Shown piece by piece: positions 1 to 8,109 of a stretch of 54,470 bases of DNA (position 1 is the stretch's first letter; each line of letters begins with the position of its first letter). Under the pieces are notes generated by a model that worked only from the letters and a program-made list of their open reading frames with translations, was not told where the DNA came from and ran no database searches. A program made the translations under genes and the position numbers. The DNA is taken from NCBI GenBank assembly GCA_904502025.1, contig CAJGDJ010000014.1, positions 1 to 54,470 of the forward strand, written 5' to 3'. This DNA is from an uncultured Muribaculaceae bacterium. Lineage in GTDB: Bacteria; Bacteroidota; Bacteroidia; Bacteroidales; Muribaculaceae.

Positions 1-344
1 CGAGCATGACATTCATCGATCATAAATTGTAAAGGATCCCACATAGGAATTGGAGCAACACCGGCTTTTCCAGAAAGGAAACGGCTCCATGGCTCATAAT
101 TTGAATAATAAAGTGCATCGGCCGATGGACGAACTTGCCAAATTACAGCATTACAACCTGCTTTTTGCAAGATGTTAAGTTGTTCACGCAAATATGCTTT
201 ATTTTCTTCTGTTGATTGTTTAGCATATTGACCTTGATTAATAGTGTGCATCCATGCTCCACGAAACTCTCTTTTGGGATTAGCTGCATTCACTGTACCT
301 GCAACAAAAGCAAGCGACAAAATTGCTAATAAAATTTTTTTCAT
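1..344 (-). CDS. GHL10-type family 10 glycosyl hydrolase-like secreted protein (N-terminal part)
   Basis: Reverse-strand gene whose first 114 codons lie in the window; the remainder runs off the left edge. It starts with a Sec signal peptide (MKKILLAILSLAFVAGTVNA) followed by the family signature K-R-E-F-R-G-A-W-M-H-T. Further on come Q-L-N-I-L-Q-K-A-G-C-N-A-V-I-W-Q-V-R-P and D-A-L-Y-Y-S. This is the typical start of the GHL10 (DUF187, YngK-like) barrel, in which the strand VIWQVRPxxDA is highly conserved. The family is predicted to cut glycan or peptidoglycan strands outside the cytoplasm, but few members are characterised. It is transcribed divergently from fabI. A one-mismatch -7 box (TATCTTCG, 398 to 391 on the reverse strand) may drive it. 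Family assignment is firm; substrate is unknown. Confidence 0.85.
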   Translation of the reverse strand, partial: MKKILLAILSLAFVAGTVNAANPKREFRGAWMHTINQGQYAKQSTEENKAYLREQLNILQKAGCNAVIWQVRPSADALYYSNYEPWSRFLSGKAGVAPIPMWDPLQFMIDECHA

Positions 345-524
345 TTTCGGTATATATAAATTGTTAGTAATTAATTTTTCATTTATAGTGCGAAGATAAT
401 AATTATTTTATTCTTTTTATTAGTTAATTGTAAAAGTTTACAAATTATAGCAATAATTTTACTTCTTTCATGTAGCACAAATGCAACATTTCGACCACTA
501 TATTTCGCAATTAGAACAAAATAA

Positions 525-555
525 TTGATTTAATAAAAATAAATTCTTAACTTTG
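525..555 (+). promoter_or_regulatory. Bacteroidota-type promoter of fabI
   Basis: A -33-like TTG at 525-527 is followed after 20 bp by TAACTTTG at 548-555, matching the Bacteroidota consensus TTTG-N19-TANNTTTG. It ends 24 bp upstream of the fabI ATG at 580. Confidence 0.7.
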
Positions 556-579
556 CACCTGAAATTAAACTTAATAATT

Positions 580-1437
580 ATGAGCTATAATTTATTAAAA
601 GGGAAACGTGGTATCATCTTCGGAGCCCTCAACGACATGAGTATCGCATGGAAAGTAGCAGAGAAAGCAGTTGAAGAAGGTGCGATCATCACATTAAGTA
701 ATACGCCGATGGCAATACGCATGGGTGACGTGAATCAACTTGGTGAAAAACTCGGAGCTGAAGTTATTGCTGCCGACGCAACAAGCGTTGAAGATCTTGA
801 GATGGTTTTTAAGAAATCAATGGAAGCACTTGATGGTAAAATCGACTTTGTTCTACATTCAATAGGAATGTCGCCAAATGTACGTAAAAAACGCACATAC
901 GATGACTTGGATTATGATATGTTGAATAAAACTTTAGATATTTCAGCAATATCATTCCATAAAATGATTCAAGCAGCAAAGAAACTTGAAGCTATAAATG
1001 AATATGGTAGCATTCTTGCTCTAAGTTATGTAGCTGCACAACGCACATTCTTTGGATATAACGACATGGCTGATGCTAAATCGCTATTGGAATCTATTGC
1101 TCGTAGCTTTGGTTATATATATGGACGTGAGAGCCATGTGCGCGTCAATACCATTTCTCAATCGCCAACAATGACCACAGCAGGGTCTGGAGTAAAAGGT
1201 ATGGATAAATTGTTTGACTTTGCCAATAGAATGTCGCCTCTTGGAAATGCGTCTGCCGATGAATGTGCCGACTATTGCATCGTAATGTTCTCTGACCTCA
1301 CTAAAAAGGTTACAATGCAAAACCTCTATCATGATGGTGGTTTCTCAAGCATGGGCATGAGCCTACGTGCAATGAACGCATACGAGAAAGGGCTTGAAGA
1401 CTATATGGACGAAAACGGGAAAATCATATACGGATAA
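580..1437 (+). CDS. fabI: Enoyl-[acyl-carrier-protein] reductase (NADH)
   Basis: FabI catalyses the last step of each fatty acid elongation cycle, reducing enoyl-ACP to acyl-ACP in the cytoplasm. The 285-residue product has an N-terminal Rossmann motif of the FabI kind (GIIFGALNDMSIAW, about residues 11-24) and the SIGMSP segment after strand 4. The catalytic residues Y150, Y160 and K167 stand in the same spacing as Y146, Y156 and K163 of the E. coli enzyme. I chose ATG 580 because the SDR fold begins immediately after it and the promoter lies just upstream; the open frame extends to a TTG at 553 inside the promoter, which cannot be the start. It is monocistronic, with its own terminator at 1456-1493. 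FabI is the triclosan target family, but no resistance substitution can be claimed from the sequence. Confidence 0.95.
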   Translation: MSYNLLKGKRGIIFGALNDMSIAWKVAEKAVEEGAIITLSNTPMAIRMGDVNQLGEKLGAEVIAADATSVEDLEMVFKKSMEALDGKIDFVLHSIGMSPNVRKKRTYDDLDYDMLNKTLDISAISFHKMIQAAKKLEAINEYGSILALSYVAAQRTFFGYNDMADAKSLLESIARSFGYIYGRESHVRVNTISQSPTMTTAGSGVKGMDKLFDFANRMSPLGNASADECADYCIVMFSDLTKKVTMQNLYHDGGFSSMGMSLRAMNAYEKGLEDYMDENGKIIYG

Positions 1438-1455
1438 TCGTACAGAGATAACACA

Positions 1456-1493
1456 AATAACGGCAATGCGTTCTCTATCGCATTGCCGTTATT
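1456..1493 (+). terminator. Rho-independent terminator of fabI
   Basis: Perfect 15-bp inverted repeat (AATAACGGCAATGCG at 1456-1470 and its complement at 1479-1493) with an 8-base loop. A following T-rich stretch supports termination of fabI; the mirrored A-rich flank may also stop the convergent lipoprotein gene. Confidence 0.85.
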
Positions 1494-1506
1494 ATTTTAG
1501 GCTATT

Positions 1507-1962
1507 TTAATCTCTTACAATACTATAACCACTTGTTATAGGTAGCGAGGGTTGGTTGGGTATGCTATCGGAGTGCTCCATTAACAAAACTTTATAATCA
1601 AAATATGCAGTCAAGATAGGATAATCTTCAACATACACCGGACAATTAAAGTGCAAACGATGTTCACTTAAAACCAACTTATCGGTAGGAATCTTAATCT
1701 TGTACGGCGAGAATGGATTTGTAAACAAAAATTGACCGTCCAAGAAATAAGACACCTCTCCCATCGCTGCATTTTTATCATGCGACACAATTTCTACATT
1801 TTCAATTATCAATGTATCTCCTTTCATCACATAGATTTTGTCATTGACAAACTTGCCCCCCGATATTTCAACCTTAAAATCAACATTAGGGATTTCATCA
1901 TCATCTTTACACGATAATAATGCCAACGGCAAAATAAATAATAAATAAAATAACTTTTTCAT
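1507..1962 (-). CDS. Small surface-exposed lipoprotein of unknown function
   Basis: The 151-residue product starts with a lipoprotein signal peptide ending in the lipobox LLSC (Cys18). The cysteine is followed at once by K-D-D-D-E, which fits the Bacteroidota lipoprotein export signal (K followed by two or more acidic residues) that sends lipoproteins to the outer face of the outer membrane. The rest is beta-rich (KVEISGGKFVNDKIYVMKGD and ATFDYKV-like strands) and may form one Ig-like sandwich, but I recognise no specific family. It is convergent with fabI and lies downstream of clpB on the same strand, 117 bp from the clpB stop. No good TANNTTTG box was found in front of it. The lipoprotein call is firm; function is unknown. 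Confidence 0.75.
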   Translation of the reverse strand: MKKLFYLLFILPLALLSCKDDDEIPNVDFKVEISGGKFVNDKIYVMKGDTLIIENVEIVSHDKNAAMGEVSYFLDGQFLFTNPFSPYKIKIPTDKLVLSEHRLHFNCPVYVEDYPILTAYFDYKVLLMEHSDSIPNQPSLPITSGYSIVRD

Positions 1963-2079
1963 AATATCGACTATTTAGGTTATTAAAATTAATAACAATT
2001 CACACAATCATTTATTTTATGCCACAATATTGATAAATTACCAAATTAGATTTACACAATAAATCGAACACAAAGCAGA

Positions 2080-4668
2080 TTAATTCCTAAATACTAATGT
2101 ATTACCTTGTTGATCAATGATAATTGGTCGTTCTCTATCAACAGTTTGTGTAAGAATATCTTTTGAAAGTTGATTAAGCACCAATCGATGTATCACACGT
2201 TTTACAGGGCGAGCCCCAAATTCCGGGTCATACCCTTCAACTGCAAGATAATGAAGAGCTTCGGGAGTTACCTCAAGAGTAATACCGTTTGCTTGTAACA
2301 TACGCTTTATTCCATTAACTTGCAATGACACTATTTGCTCAATCTCTTTTTCATTAAGAGGTGTAAACATTATGATCTCATCAATGCGATTAATAAATTC
2401 AGGACGGATAGTTTGTTTCAACATTTCAAGTACTGAATTTTTAGTATTCTCAATTGTTTCTTCACGATTATTTTCAGTTATTTTCGCAAAGTTTTCACGA
2501 ATGAACGATGATCCCATATTTGAGGTCATGATGATAATAGTGTTTTTGAAGTTTACCAATCGACCTTTATTATCAGTCAATCTACCATCATCAAGCACTT
2601 GCAACAATACATTGAACACATCAGGGTGTGCTTTCTCAATTTCATCAAAAAGCACAACCGAATATGGTTTGCGTCGAACAGCTTCGGTTAATTGTCCTCC
2701 TTCATCATAACCTACATATCCCGGAGGTGCACCAACAAGACGCGACACTGTATGTTTCTCTTGATATTCACTCATATCAATGCGAGTCATCATATTTTCA
2801 TCGTCAAAAAGATATTCAGCAAGAGCTTTTGCAAGCTCAGTCTTCCCTACTCCGGTGGTACCTAAGAAAATAAAAGAACCGATAGGACGACGAGGGTCAT
2901 TTAATCCGGCACGACTGCGACGCACAGCATCGGCAACAGCTGATATAGCTTCATCTTGACCAACCACTCTATGATGCAATTCCTCCTCTAAATGCAATAG
3001 TTTATCTTTTTCACTTTGCACCATTTTACGCACTGGAATCCCGGTCCAACGAGACACTACATCAGCAATATCTTCGGCATCTACTTCTTCTTTTATTAAA
3101 GCATCATCACCTTGCATATCTCTAAGTTGAACTTCAATAGCCTTATTTTCTTCAACTTTTTGTTGAATCTTTGAATATCGGATTTCAGCAACTTTAGCAT
3201 AATCCCCATCTCGTTCGGCTCGTTCAGCTTCAAAATTTAATTGTTCGATGTCAATTTTATTTTGTTGAATGCGATTTATAAGGTCTTTTTCAGCCTTCCA
3301 CCGAGCAGTATATTCATTTTCTTCTTCTCGTAATTGGGCAATATCCTTTTCAAGCTCTTTTACTTTTGCCGAGTCCCCTTCTCGTTTGATAGCTTCTCGT
3401 TCAATCTCTTTTTGGGCAATCATACGAGTGATTTCATCGAGTTCTTGAGGCACTGAGTCTATTTCAAGACGTAGTTTAGATGCTGCTTCATCAATAAGGT
3501 CAATAGCCTTATCAGGTAGAAAACGGTCGGTAATATATCGCTCTGATAGCTGAACTGCCGCAATTATCGCTTCATCAAGAATACGAACTTTATGATGATT
3601 TTCATATCTTTCTTTTAGCCCTCGAAGAATTGCAATCGCACTCAATTCATCGGGTTCTTCAATCATAACCTTTTGGAAACGACGTTCGAGTGCCTTATCT
3701 TTCTCGAAATATTTTTGAAATTCATCAAGTGTAGTTGCTCCAATGCTACGCAACTCACCTCGAGCAAGAGCAGGCTTTAGAATGTTAGCAGCGTCCATAG
3801 CTCCCTCTCCTTTTCCGGCTCCTACAAGTGTATGAATTTCATCAATAAATAAAATTATATCGCCATCACTTTGAATAACTTCATTTACAACTGATTTTAA
3901 TCGTTCTTCAAATTCACCTTTATATTTTGCACCGGCAACAAGTGCCCCCATATCAAGAGAGAAAATTTGTTTTGACTTAAGATTTTCAGGCACATCACCA
4001 CGCACAATACGTTGAGCCAACCCCTCTGCAATAGCTGTTTTTCCTGTCCCGGGTTCACCTATAAGCATAGGATTATTTTTAGTACGGCGACTTAGAATTT
4101 GTAATACACGACGTATCTCATCATCGCGTCCAATTACAGGGTCAAGTTTGCCTACTCTCGCTCGCTCATTTAGATTTATAGCATATTTATTAAGTGCGTT
4201 ATATGTATCTTCAGCACTTTGACCTGTAGCCTTTTTCCCTTTACGAAGTTCATTGATAGCAGCTTCTAACTCTTTTTCTGTTAGTCCTAAATCTTTTAGA
4301 ATTGTTGTTGCTGAACTCTTCACTTTGAACAGCGATAACAACAAAGTTTCAAGAGTAATGTATTCATCTCCGTTTTTCTTTGCTATATCAAGAGCTTTTT
4401 GTAACACTTCATTTGATTCACGACTAAGATACGGCTCTCCCCCCGATACTCTCGGCAATGAAGCGATTTCACGATCTATTAATGATGATAATTGATGTGT
4501 ATTTGCACCTATTTTTTGAAAAATGAAATTGACTAACGAATCTCCTACATGCACAACTGCTTTAAGAAGATGAACCGGCTCAATGGCTTGATTTGATGCC
4601 TCACGAGTGTATTCTACTGCTTTTTGAATAGCCTCTTGAGACTTAATTGTAAGATTGTTGAAATTCAT
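2080..4668 (-). CDS. clpB: ATP-dependent disaggregase ClpB
   Basis: ClpB is the cytoplasmic Hsp100 chaperone that, with DnaK/DnaJ/GrpE, pulls proteins out of aggregates after stress. The 862-residue length is normal for the family. Visible parts are the Clp N domain (about 1-145), AAA1 with Walker A GEPGTGKTAIAE (about 205) and DEIHTLVGAG, the long coiled-coil middle domain (about 400-530, rich in E/K/R), AAA2 with Walker A GTTGVGKTELAK (about 606) and Walker B VVLFDEIEKAHP, and the C-terminal EFINRIDEII segment. There is no IGF/L tripeptide loop, so it is ClpB and not a ClpP-binding ClpA. It appears to be a single-gene unit; no clear TANNTTTG or HrcA-type CIRCE repeat was found in the 170 bp upstream. 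Confidence 0.97.
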   Translation of the reverse strand: MNFNNLTIKSQEAIQKAVEYTREASNQAIEPVHLLKAVVHVGDSLVNFIFQKIGANTHQLSSLIDREIASLPRVSGGEPYLSRESNEVLQKALDIAKKNGDEYITLETLLLSLFKVKSSATTILKDLGLTEKELEAAINELRKGKKATGQSAEDTYNALNKYAINLNERARVGKLDPVIGRDDEIRRVLQILSRRTKNNPMLIGEPGTGKTAIAEGLAQRIVRGDVPENLKSKQIFSLDMGALVAGAKYKGEFEERLKSVVNEVIQSDGDIILFIDEIHTLVGAGKGEGAMDAANILKPALARGELRSIGATTLDEFQKYFEKDKALERRFQKVMIEEPDELSAIAILRGLKERYENHHKVRILDEAIIAAVQLSERYITDRFLPDKAIDLIDEAASKLRLEIDSVPQELDEITRMIAQKEIEREAIKREGDSAKVKELEKDIAQLREEENEYTARWKAEKDLINRIQQNKIDIEQLNFEAERAERDGDYAKVAEIRYSKIQQKVEENKAIEVQLRDMQGDDALIKEEVDAEDIADVVSRWTGIPVRKMVQSEKDKLLHLEEELHHRVVGQDEAISAVADAVRRSRAGLNDPRRPIGSFIFLGTTGVGKTELAKALAEYLFDDENMMTRIDMSEYQEKHTVSRLVGAPPGYVGYDEGGQLTEAVRRKPYSVVLFDEIEKAHPDVFNVLLQVLDDGRLTDNKGRLVNFKNTIIIMTSNMGSSFIRENFAKITENNREETIENTKNSVLEMLKQTIRPEFINRIDEIIMFTPLNEKEIEQIVSLQVNGIKRMLQANGITLEVTPEALHYLAVEGYDPEFGARPVKRVIHRLVLNQLSKDILTQTVDRERPIIIDQQGNTLVFRN

Positions 4669-4804
4669 AAGACTAATGTTTTAATTAAATTAGAAACAAA
4701 AAAGATTACTTAAAAGGTTTTAATTTTAGATTAAACTTTGTTTATTTTATACATAGTGTAGCTAAAAACTATATTTTCAATTCATGATATTCAATTCTTT
4801 ATAC

Positions 4805-4812
4805 TATCTTTG
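4805..4812 (+). promoter_or_regulatory. -7 promoter box upstream of the DUF5106-mnmA operon
   Basis: TATCTTTG matches TANNTTTG and lies 29 bp before the start codon at 4842. I do not see a convincing TTG element at the expected -33 position. Confidence 0.5.
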
Positions 4813-4841
4813 TAGTGCAAACAATATGCCAAACTTTCAAA

Positions 4842-5720
4842 ATGAAAAAAACTATAATATCACTATTGATTTTTATATTATCTTCACTAATAGTCTTTGC
4901 TGAAGATACATTTTTTCAATATCCTCAAGCACCAGAAAACTTAACAAGTCTTACGCAACGAGCTAATTATGTGGTAGAACATTTTTGGGATAAATGCAAT
5001 CTAAATTCTGCATTTTCATCACGTGCAAAAATGACAAAAGCATTCCATGATTACATCACATATATGCAATTTGCGTCAAAGGACACTACGCTTTTATCTA
5101 TCAACAAACTCATTAAAGAAGTTCAAAATAAGCCAAAAAATATGCTGGTTCTTGCCCAAATCGCCGAAGAAACACTTTATGGTGATAGTGCTATATTTTG
5201 GAGTGATGAATTGTACTTGCAATTTGCAAAAGCAGTAAGCAATACTAAAAAATTATCTAAAGCTGAAAAAGCAAGATATAAACACCACGAAACGGTGTTA
5301 ACTAATTCCATGGTTAGCTCAATCACACCAAATTTCAAAATTACTACACCCATTGGCAAAGAGCTTCAATTTGACTCAATCACAGCTCCGGCTATACTAT
5401 TATTTTTTAACGACATCAATTGTACCGACTGTCGATTAGCTAAAGTGAGACTTGCGACTGATATTAATATGAATATATTGATCGACAGAGGTGTAATAAA
5501 AATAGTCAGTATTCACCCGGGAGATCCTGATGAAGAATGGATTGCAGAAGCATCAAACTATCCTCAAAATTGGGTTGTGGGTGCATGCCCAGATATATAT
5601 GACCTATTTGATTTGCGAACAACTCCTGCAATATATCAACTTGATGACAACCATAAAATTATTGCTAAAAACTTAAATGTTGATGGCATATTAAACGTTA
5701 TTGGAAACATAAATTTTTAA
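4842..5720 (+). CDS. DUF5106 protein with C-terminal thioredoxin-like domain
   Basis: A secreted 292-residue protein: signal peptide (MKKTIISLLIFILSSLIVFA), then an alpha-helical DUF5106 region with its usual opening FFQYPQAPENLTSLTQRANY and the AHFWD/NSAFSSR-like segment (about 20-160). A thioredoxin-like half follows. The latter has a C-T-D-C redox motif (FFNDINCTDCRLAK, near residue 195) and a cis-proline motif (TTPAIYQLD, near 268), so it could exchange disulfides in the periplasm; this is inferred and the partner is unknown. ATG 4842 is chosen because the signal peptide begins there and the upstream extension starts from a non-ATG codon close to the promoter. It is the first gene of a forward operon and lies 5 bp before mnmA. 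Confidence 0.82.
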   Translation: MKKTIISLLIFILSSLIVFAEDTFFQYPQAPENLTSLTQRANYVVEHFWDKCNLNSAFSSRAKMTKAFHDYITYMQFASKDTTLLSINKLIKEVQNKPKNMLVLAQIAEETLYGDSAIFWSDELYLQFAKAVSNTKKLSKAEKARYKHHETVLTNSMVSSITPNFKITTPIGKELQFDSITAPAILLFFNDINCTDCRLAKVRLATDINMNILIDRGVIKIVSIHPGDPDEEWIAEASNYPQNWVVGACPDIYDLFDLRTTPAIYQLDDNHKIIAKNLNVDGILNVIGNINF

Positions 5721-5725
5721 TATAG

Positions 5726-6802
5726 ATGAAAGTAGCAGCGTTAATATCTGGAGGTGTAGATAGTGCCGTTAGTGTACATAAACTACTTGAAGAAGGTCAT
5801 GACCTCCACCTATTCTATATACGCATTGGTTTAGATACTGACGAAGGTGATTGTGCTGCAGAAGAAGATATTGAAATGTGTAGCTATATCGCACGCAAAT
5901 ATAATTTACCTTTTGATGTAGTTTCATTACATGAAGAATATTGGGAAAACGTAATGGAATATGCACTGCGTACGGTTCGACAAGGCCTTACCCCAAATCC
6001 TGATATTATGTGCAATAAAATGATTAAGTTTGGTTATTTTGAGCAACGATGGGGACATAAATTTGACAAAACTGCTACTGGTCATTACGCGACGACCTCT
6101 ATAATTGGGGATAAAACATATTTATCTACCGCTGTTGACCCGGTGAAAGATCAAACTGACTTTTTGGCACGCATAGATTACGAGCAACTTTGCCATCTAA
6201 TGTTCCCAATTGGCAGTATGCCTAAAGCCGATGTTAGAGAAATTGCAATTAAAACACAAATGCCCAATGCTTATCGCAAAGATAGTCAAGGTATTTGTTT
6301 TCTTGGTAAGATAAATTACAATGATTTTATACGTCGTCATTTAGGGGAAAAGAAGGGACCTATAATTGAACTCGAAACCGGAAAAAAAATTGGCGAACAT
6401 AAAGGGTTCTGGTTTCACACCATAGGACAGCGTAAAGGTCTTGGTCTAAGTGGAGGGCCCTGGTATGTAGTAAAAAAGAACATTCACGACAATGTGATTT
6501 ATGTGAGCAACGGATATGACACAGAAAAACAATATGGCAAAATTCTTCATCTTGATGAAATGCACTTTATTTCGGGTAATCCATGGGAAGGGAATTGCAA
6601 TAGTGTCGAAATAACGTTCAAAAATCGCCACATGCCCAATTTCTTACCGGCTCGCTTAACACATTTAGGCAATATGGAATATTTAATTGAATCAGAAGAA
6701 AAAGTTCAGGGCATTGCTCCGGGACAATTTGCTGTCATATATGACAAAAATAAGAATTTGTGCTATGGTAGTGGCATTATAACCGGACAAAATATCAAAT
6801 AA
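5726..6802 (+). CDS. mnmA: tRNA-specific 2-thiouridylase MnmA
   Basis: MnmA adds the sulfur of 2-thiouridine at wobble position 34 of tRNA-Lys, -Glu and -Gln. The 358-residue product has the ATP-binding PP-loop SGGVDSAVS (residues 8-16), the nucleophilic Cys96 in NPDIMCN and the sulfur-accepting Cys191 in DSQGICFLG. The IGQRKGLGLSGG stretch begins the beta-barrel domain, and the C-terminal APGQFAVIY motif is present. All key residues are there, so it should be active. It sits 5 bp after the DUF5106 gene and 5 bp before the DUF151 gene. Many Bacteroidales carry two mnmA-like genes, so a paralogue may exist outside the window. The adenine-rich leader has no strong Shine-Dalgarno, which is normal in this phylum. 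Confidence 0.95.
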   Translation: MKVAALISGGVDSAVSVHKLLEEGHDLHLFYIRIGLDTDEGDCAAEEDIEMCSYIARKYNLPFDVVSLHEEYWENVMEYALRTVRQGLTPNPDIMCNKMIKFGYFEQRWGHKFDKTATGHYATTSIIGDKTYLSTAVDPVKDQTDFLARIDYEQLCHLMFPIGSMPKADVREIAIKTQMPNAYRKDSQGICFLGKINYNDFIRRHLGEKKGPIIELETGKKIGEHKGFWFHTIGQRKGLGLSGGPWYVVKKNIHDNVIYVSNGYDTEKQYGKILHLDEMHFISGNPWEGNCNSVEITFKNRHMPNFLPARLTHLGNMEYLIESEEKVQGIAPGQFAVIYDKNKNLCYGSGIITGQNIK

Positions 6803-6807
6803 TAATT

Positions 6808-7398
6808 ATGGAGAATAAGGTCAAATTAAAAATAGTTGGCATTTCGTATAGTCAAATACAAACAGGTGCCTATGCCTTGATTCTCGCAGAAGAAGATGGG
6901 CAATATCATATTCCCATTGTAATTGGAGCTACAGAAGCTCAATCAATTGCACTTAAAATGGAGCATATAAATATGCCACGCCCTATCACTCACGATTTAA
7001 TTGTTAGTATATCCAATGCTTTTGGGATTAAATTAACGGAAGTCTTTATATATAAATTTGAAGATGGTATATTTTTCTCAGAGCTTACTTTTGATGATGG
7101 TAATAGGCAAATTGTAATTGATTCTCGAACTTCTGATGCAATTGCTATTGCAATTAGAACAAAAACTCCTATATATACTACCCCTGAAATAATTGATAAA
7201 GCAGGATTTATATTGGAAGCCACAGGCGAAAACTCATATTCATTAGATAAAAAAAACACTTCTAAAAAAGAAATCAAATTGGAAAATTTAGCAATTGAAG
7301 AATTAGAAAAAATGCTAAATAAGCATATTGACTTGGAAGAATATGAGAAAGCCGCTGAAATCAACAAAATAATTAAACAAAAAAAACTTTCAAAATGA
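6808..7398 (+). CDS. Bifunctional nuclease family (DUF151) protein with UVR motif
   Basis: The first 130 residues match the DUF151/bifunctional nuclease fold: YALILAEEDGQYHIPIVIGA, EAQSIALKMEH, RPITHDL and IDSRTSDAIAIAIR. The tail (about 155-196) resembles the UvrB/UvrC-type UVR helix hairpin (LEKMLNKHIDLEEYEKAAEI). Members of this family have reported DNase and RNase activity in thermophiles and plants, but their physiological role in bacteria is unclear. The ATGA overlap with rsmE shows tight translational coupling. Its place between two RNA-modification genes makes an RNA-related role plausible, but this is inference. Confidence 0.85.
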   Translation: MENKVKLKIVGISYSQIQTGAYALILAEEDGQYHIPIVIGATEAQSIALKMEHINMPRPITHDLIVSISNAFGIKLTEVFIYKFEDGIFFSELTFDDGNRQIVIDSRTSDAIAIAIRTKTPIYTTPEIIDKAGFILEATGENSYSLDKKNTSKKEIKLENLAIEELEKMLNKHIDLEEYEKAAEINKIIKQKKLSK

Positions 7399-8105
7399 TA
7401 CAATTCTATGCTCCCAACATAGAAAATGTGCCAATTCTACCCGAGAGCGACTCACAACATTGTGTGAGAGTTTTACGCATGAAGTCGGGAGATATAATAG
7501 GAGTAATCGATGGAAAAGGTTATCGCTATGAGTGTAAAATACTTGACGCTCATCAAAAACGCACATGTGTTGAAATCCTAAGCAAACAATATATCCCATT
7601 GTCATGGGAAAATAATATCACAATCGCAGTTGCACCCACAAAACTTCTCGATCGCATGGAATGGTTGGTGGAAAAATTGACTGAAATAGGTGTAAATCGA
7701 ATAGTTCCACTACTTTGTCGCTATTCAGAACGGAAAGAAATCAAGATTGAAAGATTAGAAAAGATTGCAATTGCAGCAATGAAGCAATCATTAAAAACTG
7801 TTTTGCCTATAATTGAGCCAATGACTCCAATAAAAAACTTCATTTGCGAATGTGATGCACAACAAAAATTTATAGCCTATTGCGACCAATCAATCCCAAG
7901 ATTATTATTCAGTAACGAATACACTGCCAATAAAAATACAATTATATTAATTGGTCCTGAAGGCGACTTTTCGCATGAAGAGATAAATCTTGCTCTCGAT
8001 AATGGTTATAAACCCATAAGTCTGGGAGACAACAGGCTACGCACTGAAACTGCAGCATTAGTAGCATGTAATACATGTCATATCATTAATCAAGTAAATA
8101 AATAG
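7395..8105 (+). CDS. rsmE: 16S rRNA (uracil(1498)-N3)-methyltransferase RsmE
   Basis: RsmE methylates N3 of U1498 in helix 44 of 16S rRNA. The 236-residue protein has an N-terminal PUA-like domain (SQHCVRVLRMKSGDIIGVID) and a C-terminal SPOUT knot. The knot shows the AdoMet motifs EKLTEIGVNRIVPLLCRYSE, LIGPEGDFSHEEI and SLGDNRLRTETAALVA. All are typical and intact. It overlaps the DUF151 gene by 4 bp (ATGA) and is followed 4 bp later by the TPR gene. It ends in TAG, which shows that TAG is a genuine stop codon in this genome; this matters for the split amidase at 10753-13350. Confidence 0.95.
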   Translation: MIQFYAPNIENVPILPESDSQHCVRVLRMKSGDIIGVIDGKGYRYECKILDAHQKRTCVEILSKQYIPLSWENNITIAVAPTKLLDRMEWLVEKLTEIGVNRIVPLLCRYSERKEIKIERLEKIAIAAMKQSLKTVLPIIEPMTPIKNFICECDAQQKFIAYCDQSIPRLLFSNEYTANKNTIILIGPEGDFSHEEINLALDNGYKPISLGDNRLRTETAALVACNTCHIINQVNK

Positions 8106-8109
8106 CCCA

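Noticed and set aside
1979..1996. Hairpin GTTATTA/TAATAAC between clpB and the lipoprotein gene
   Set aside because: A 7-bp AT-only stem without a T-run is too weak and too likely by chance in this AT-rich DNA to call a terminator.
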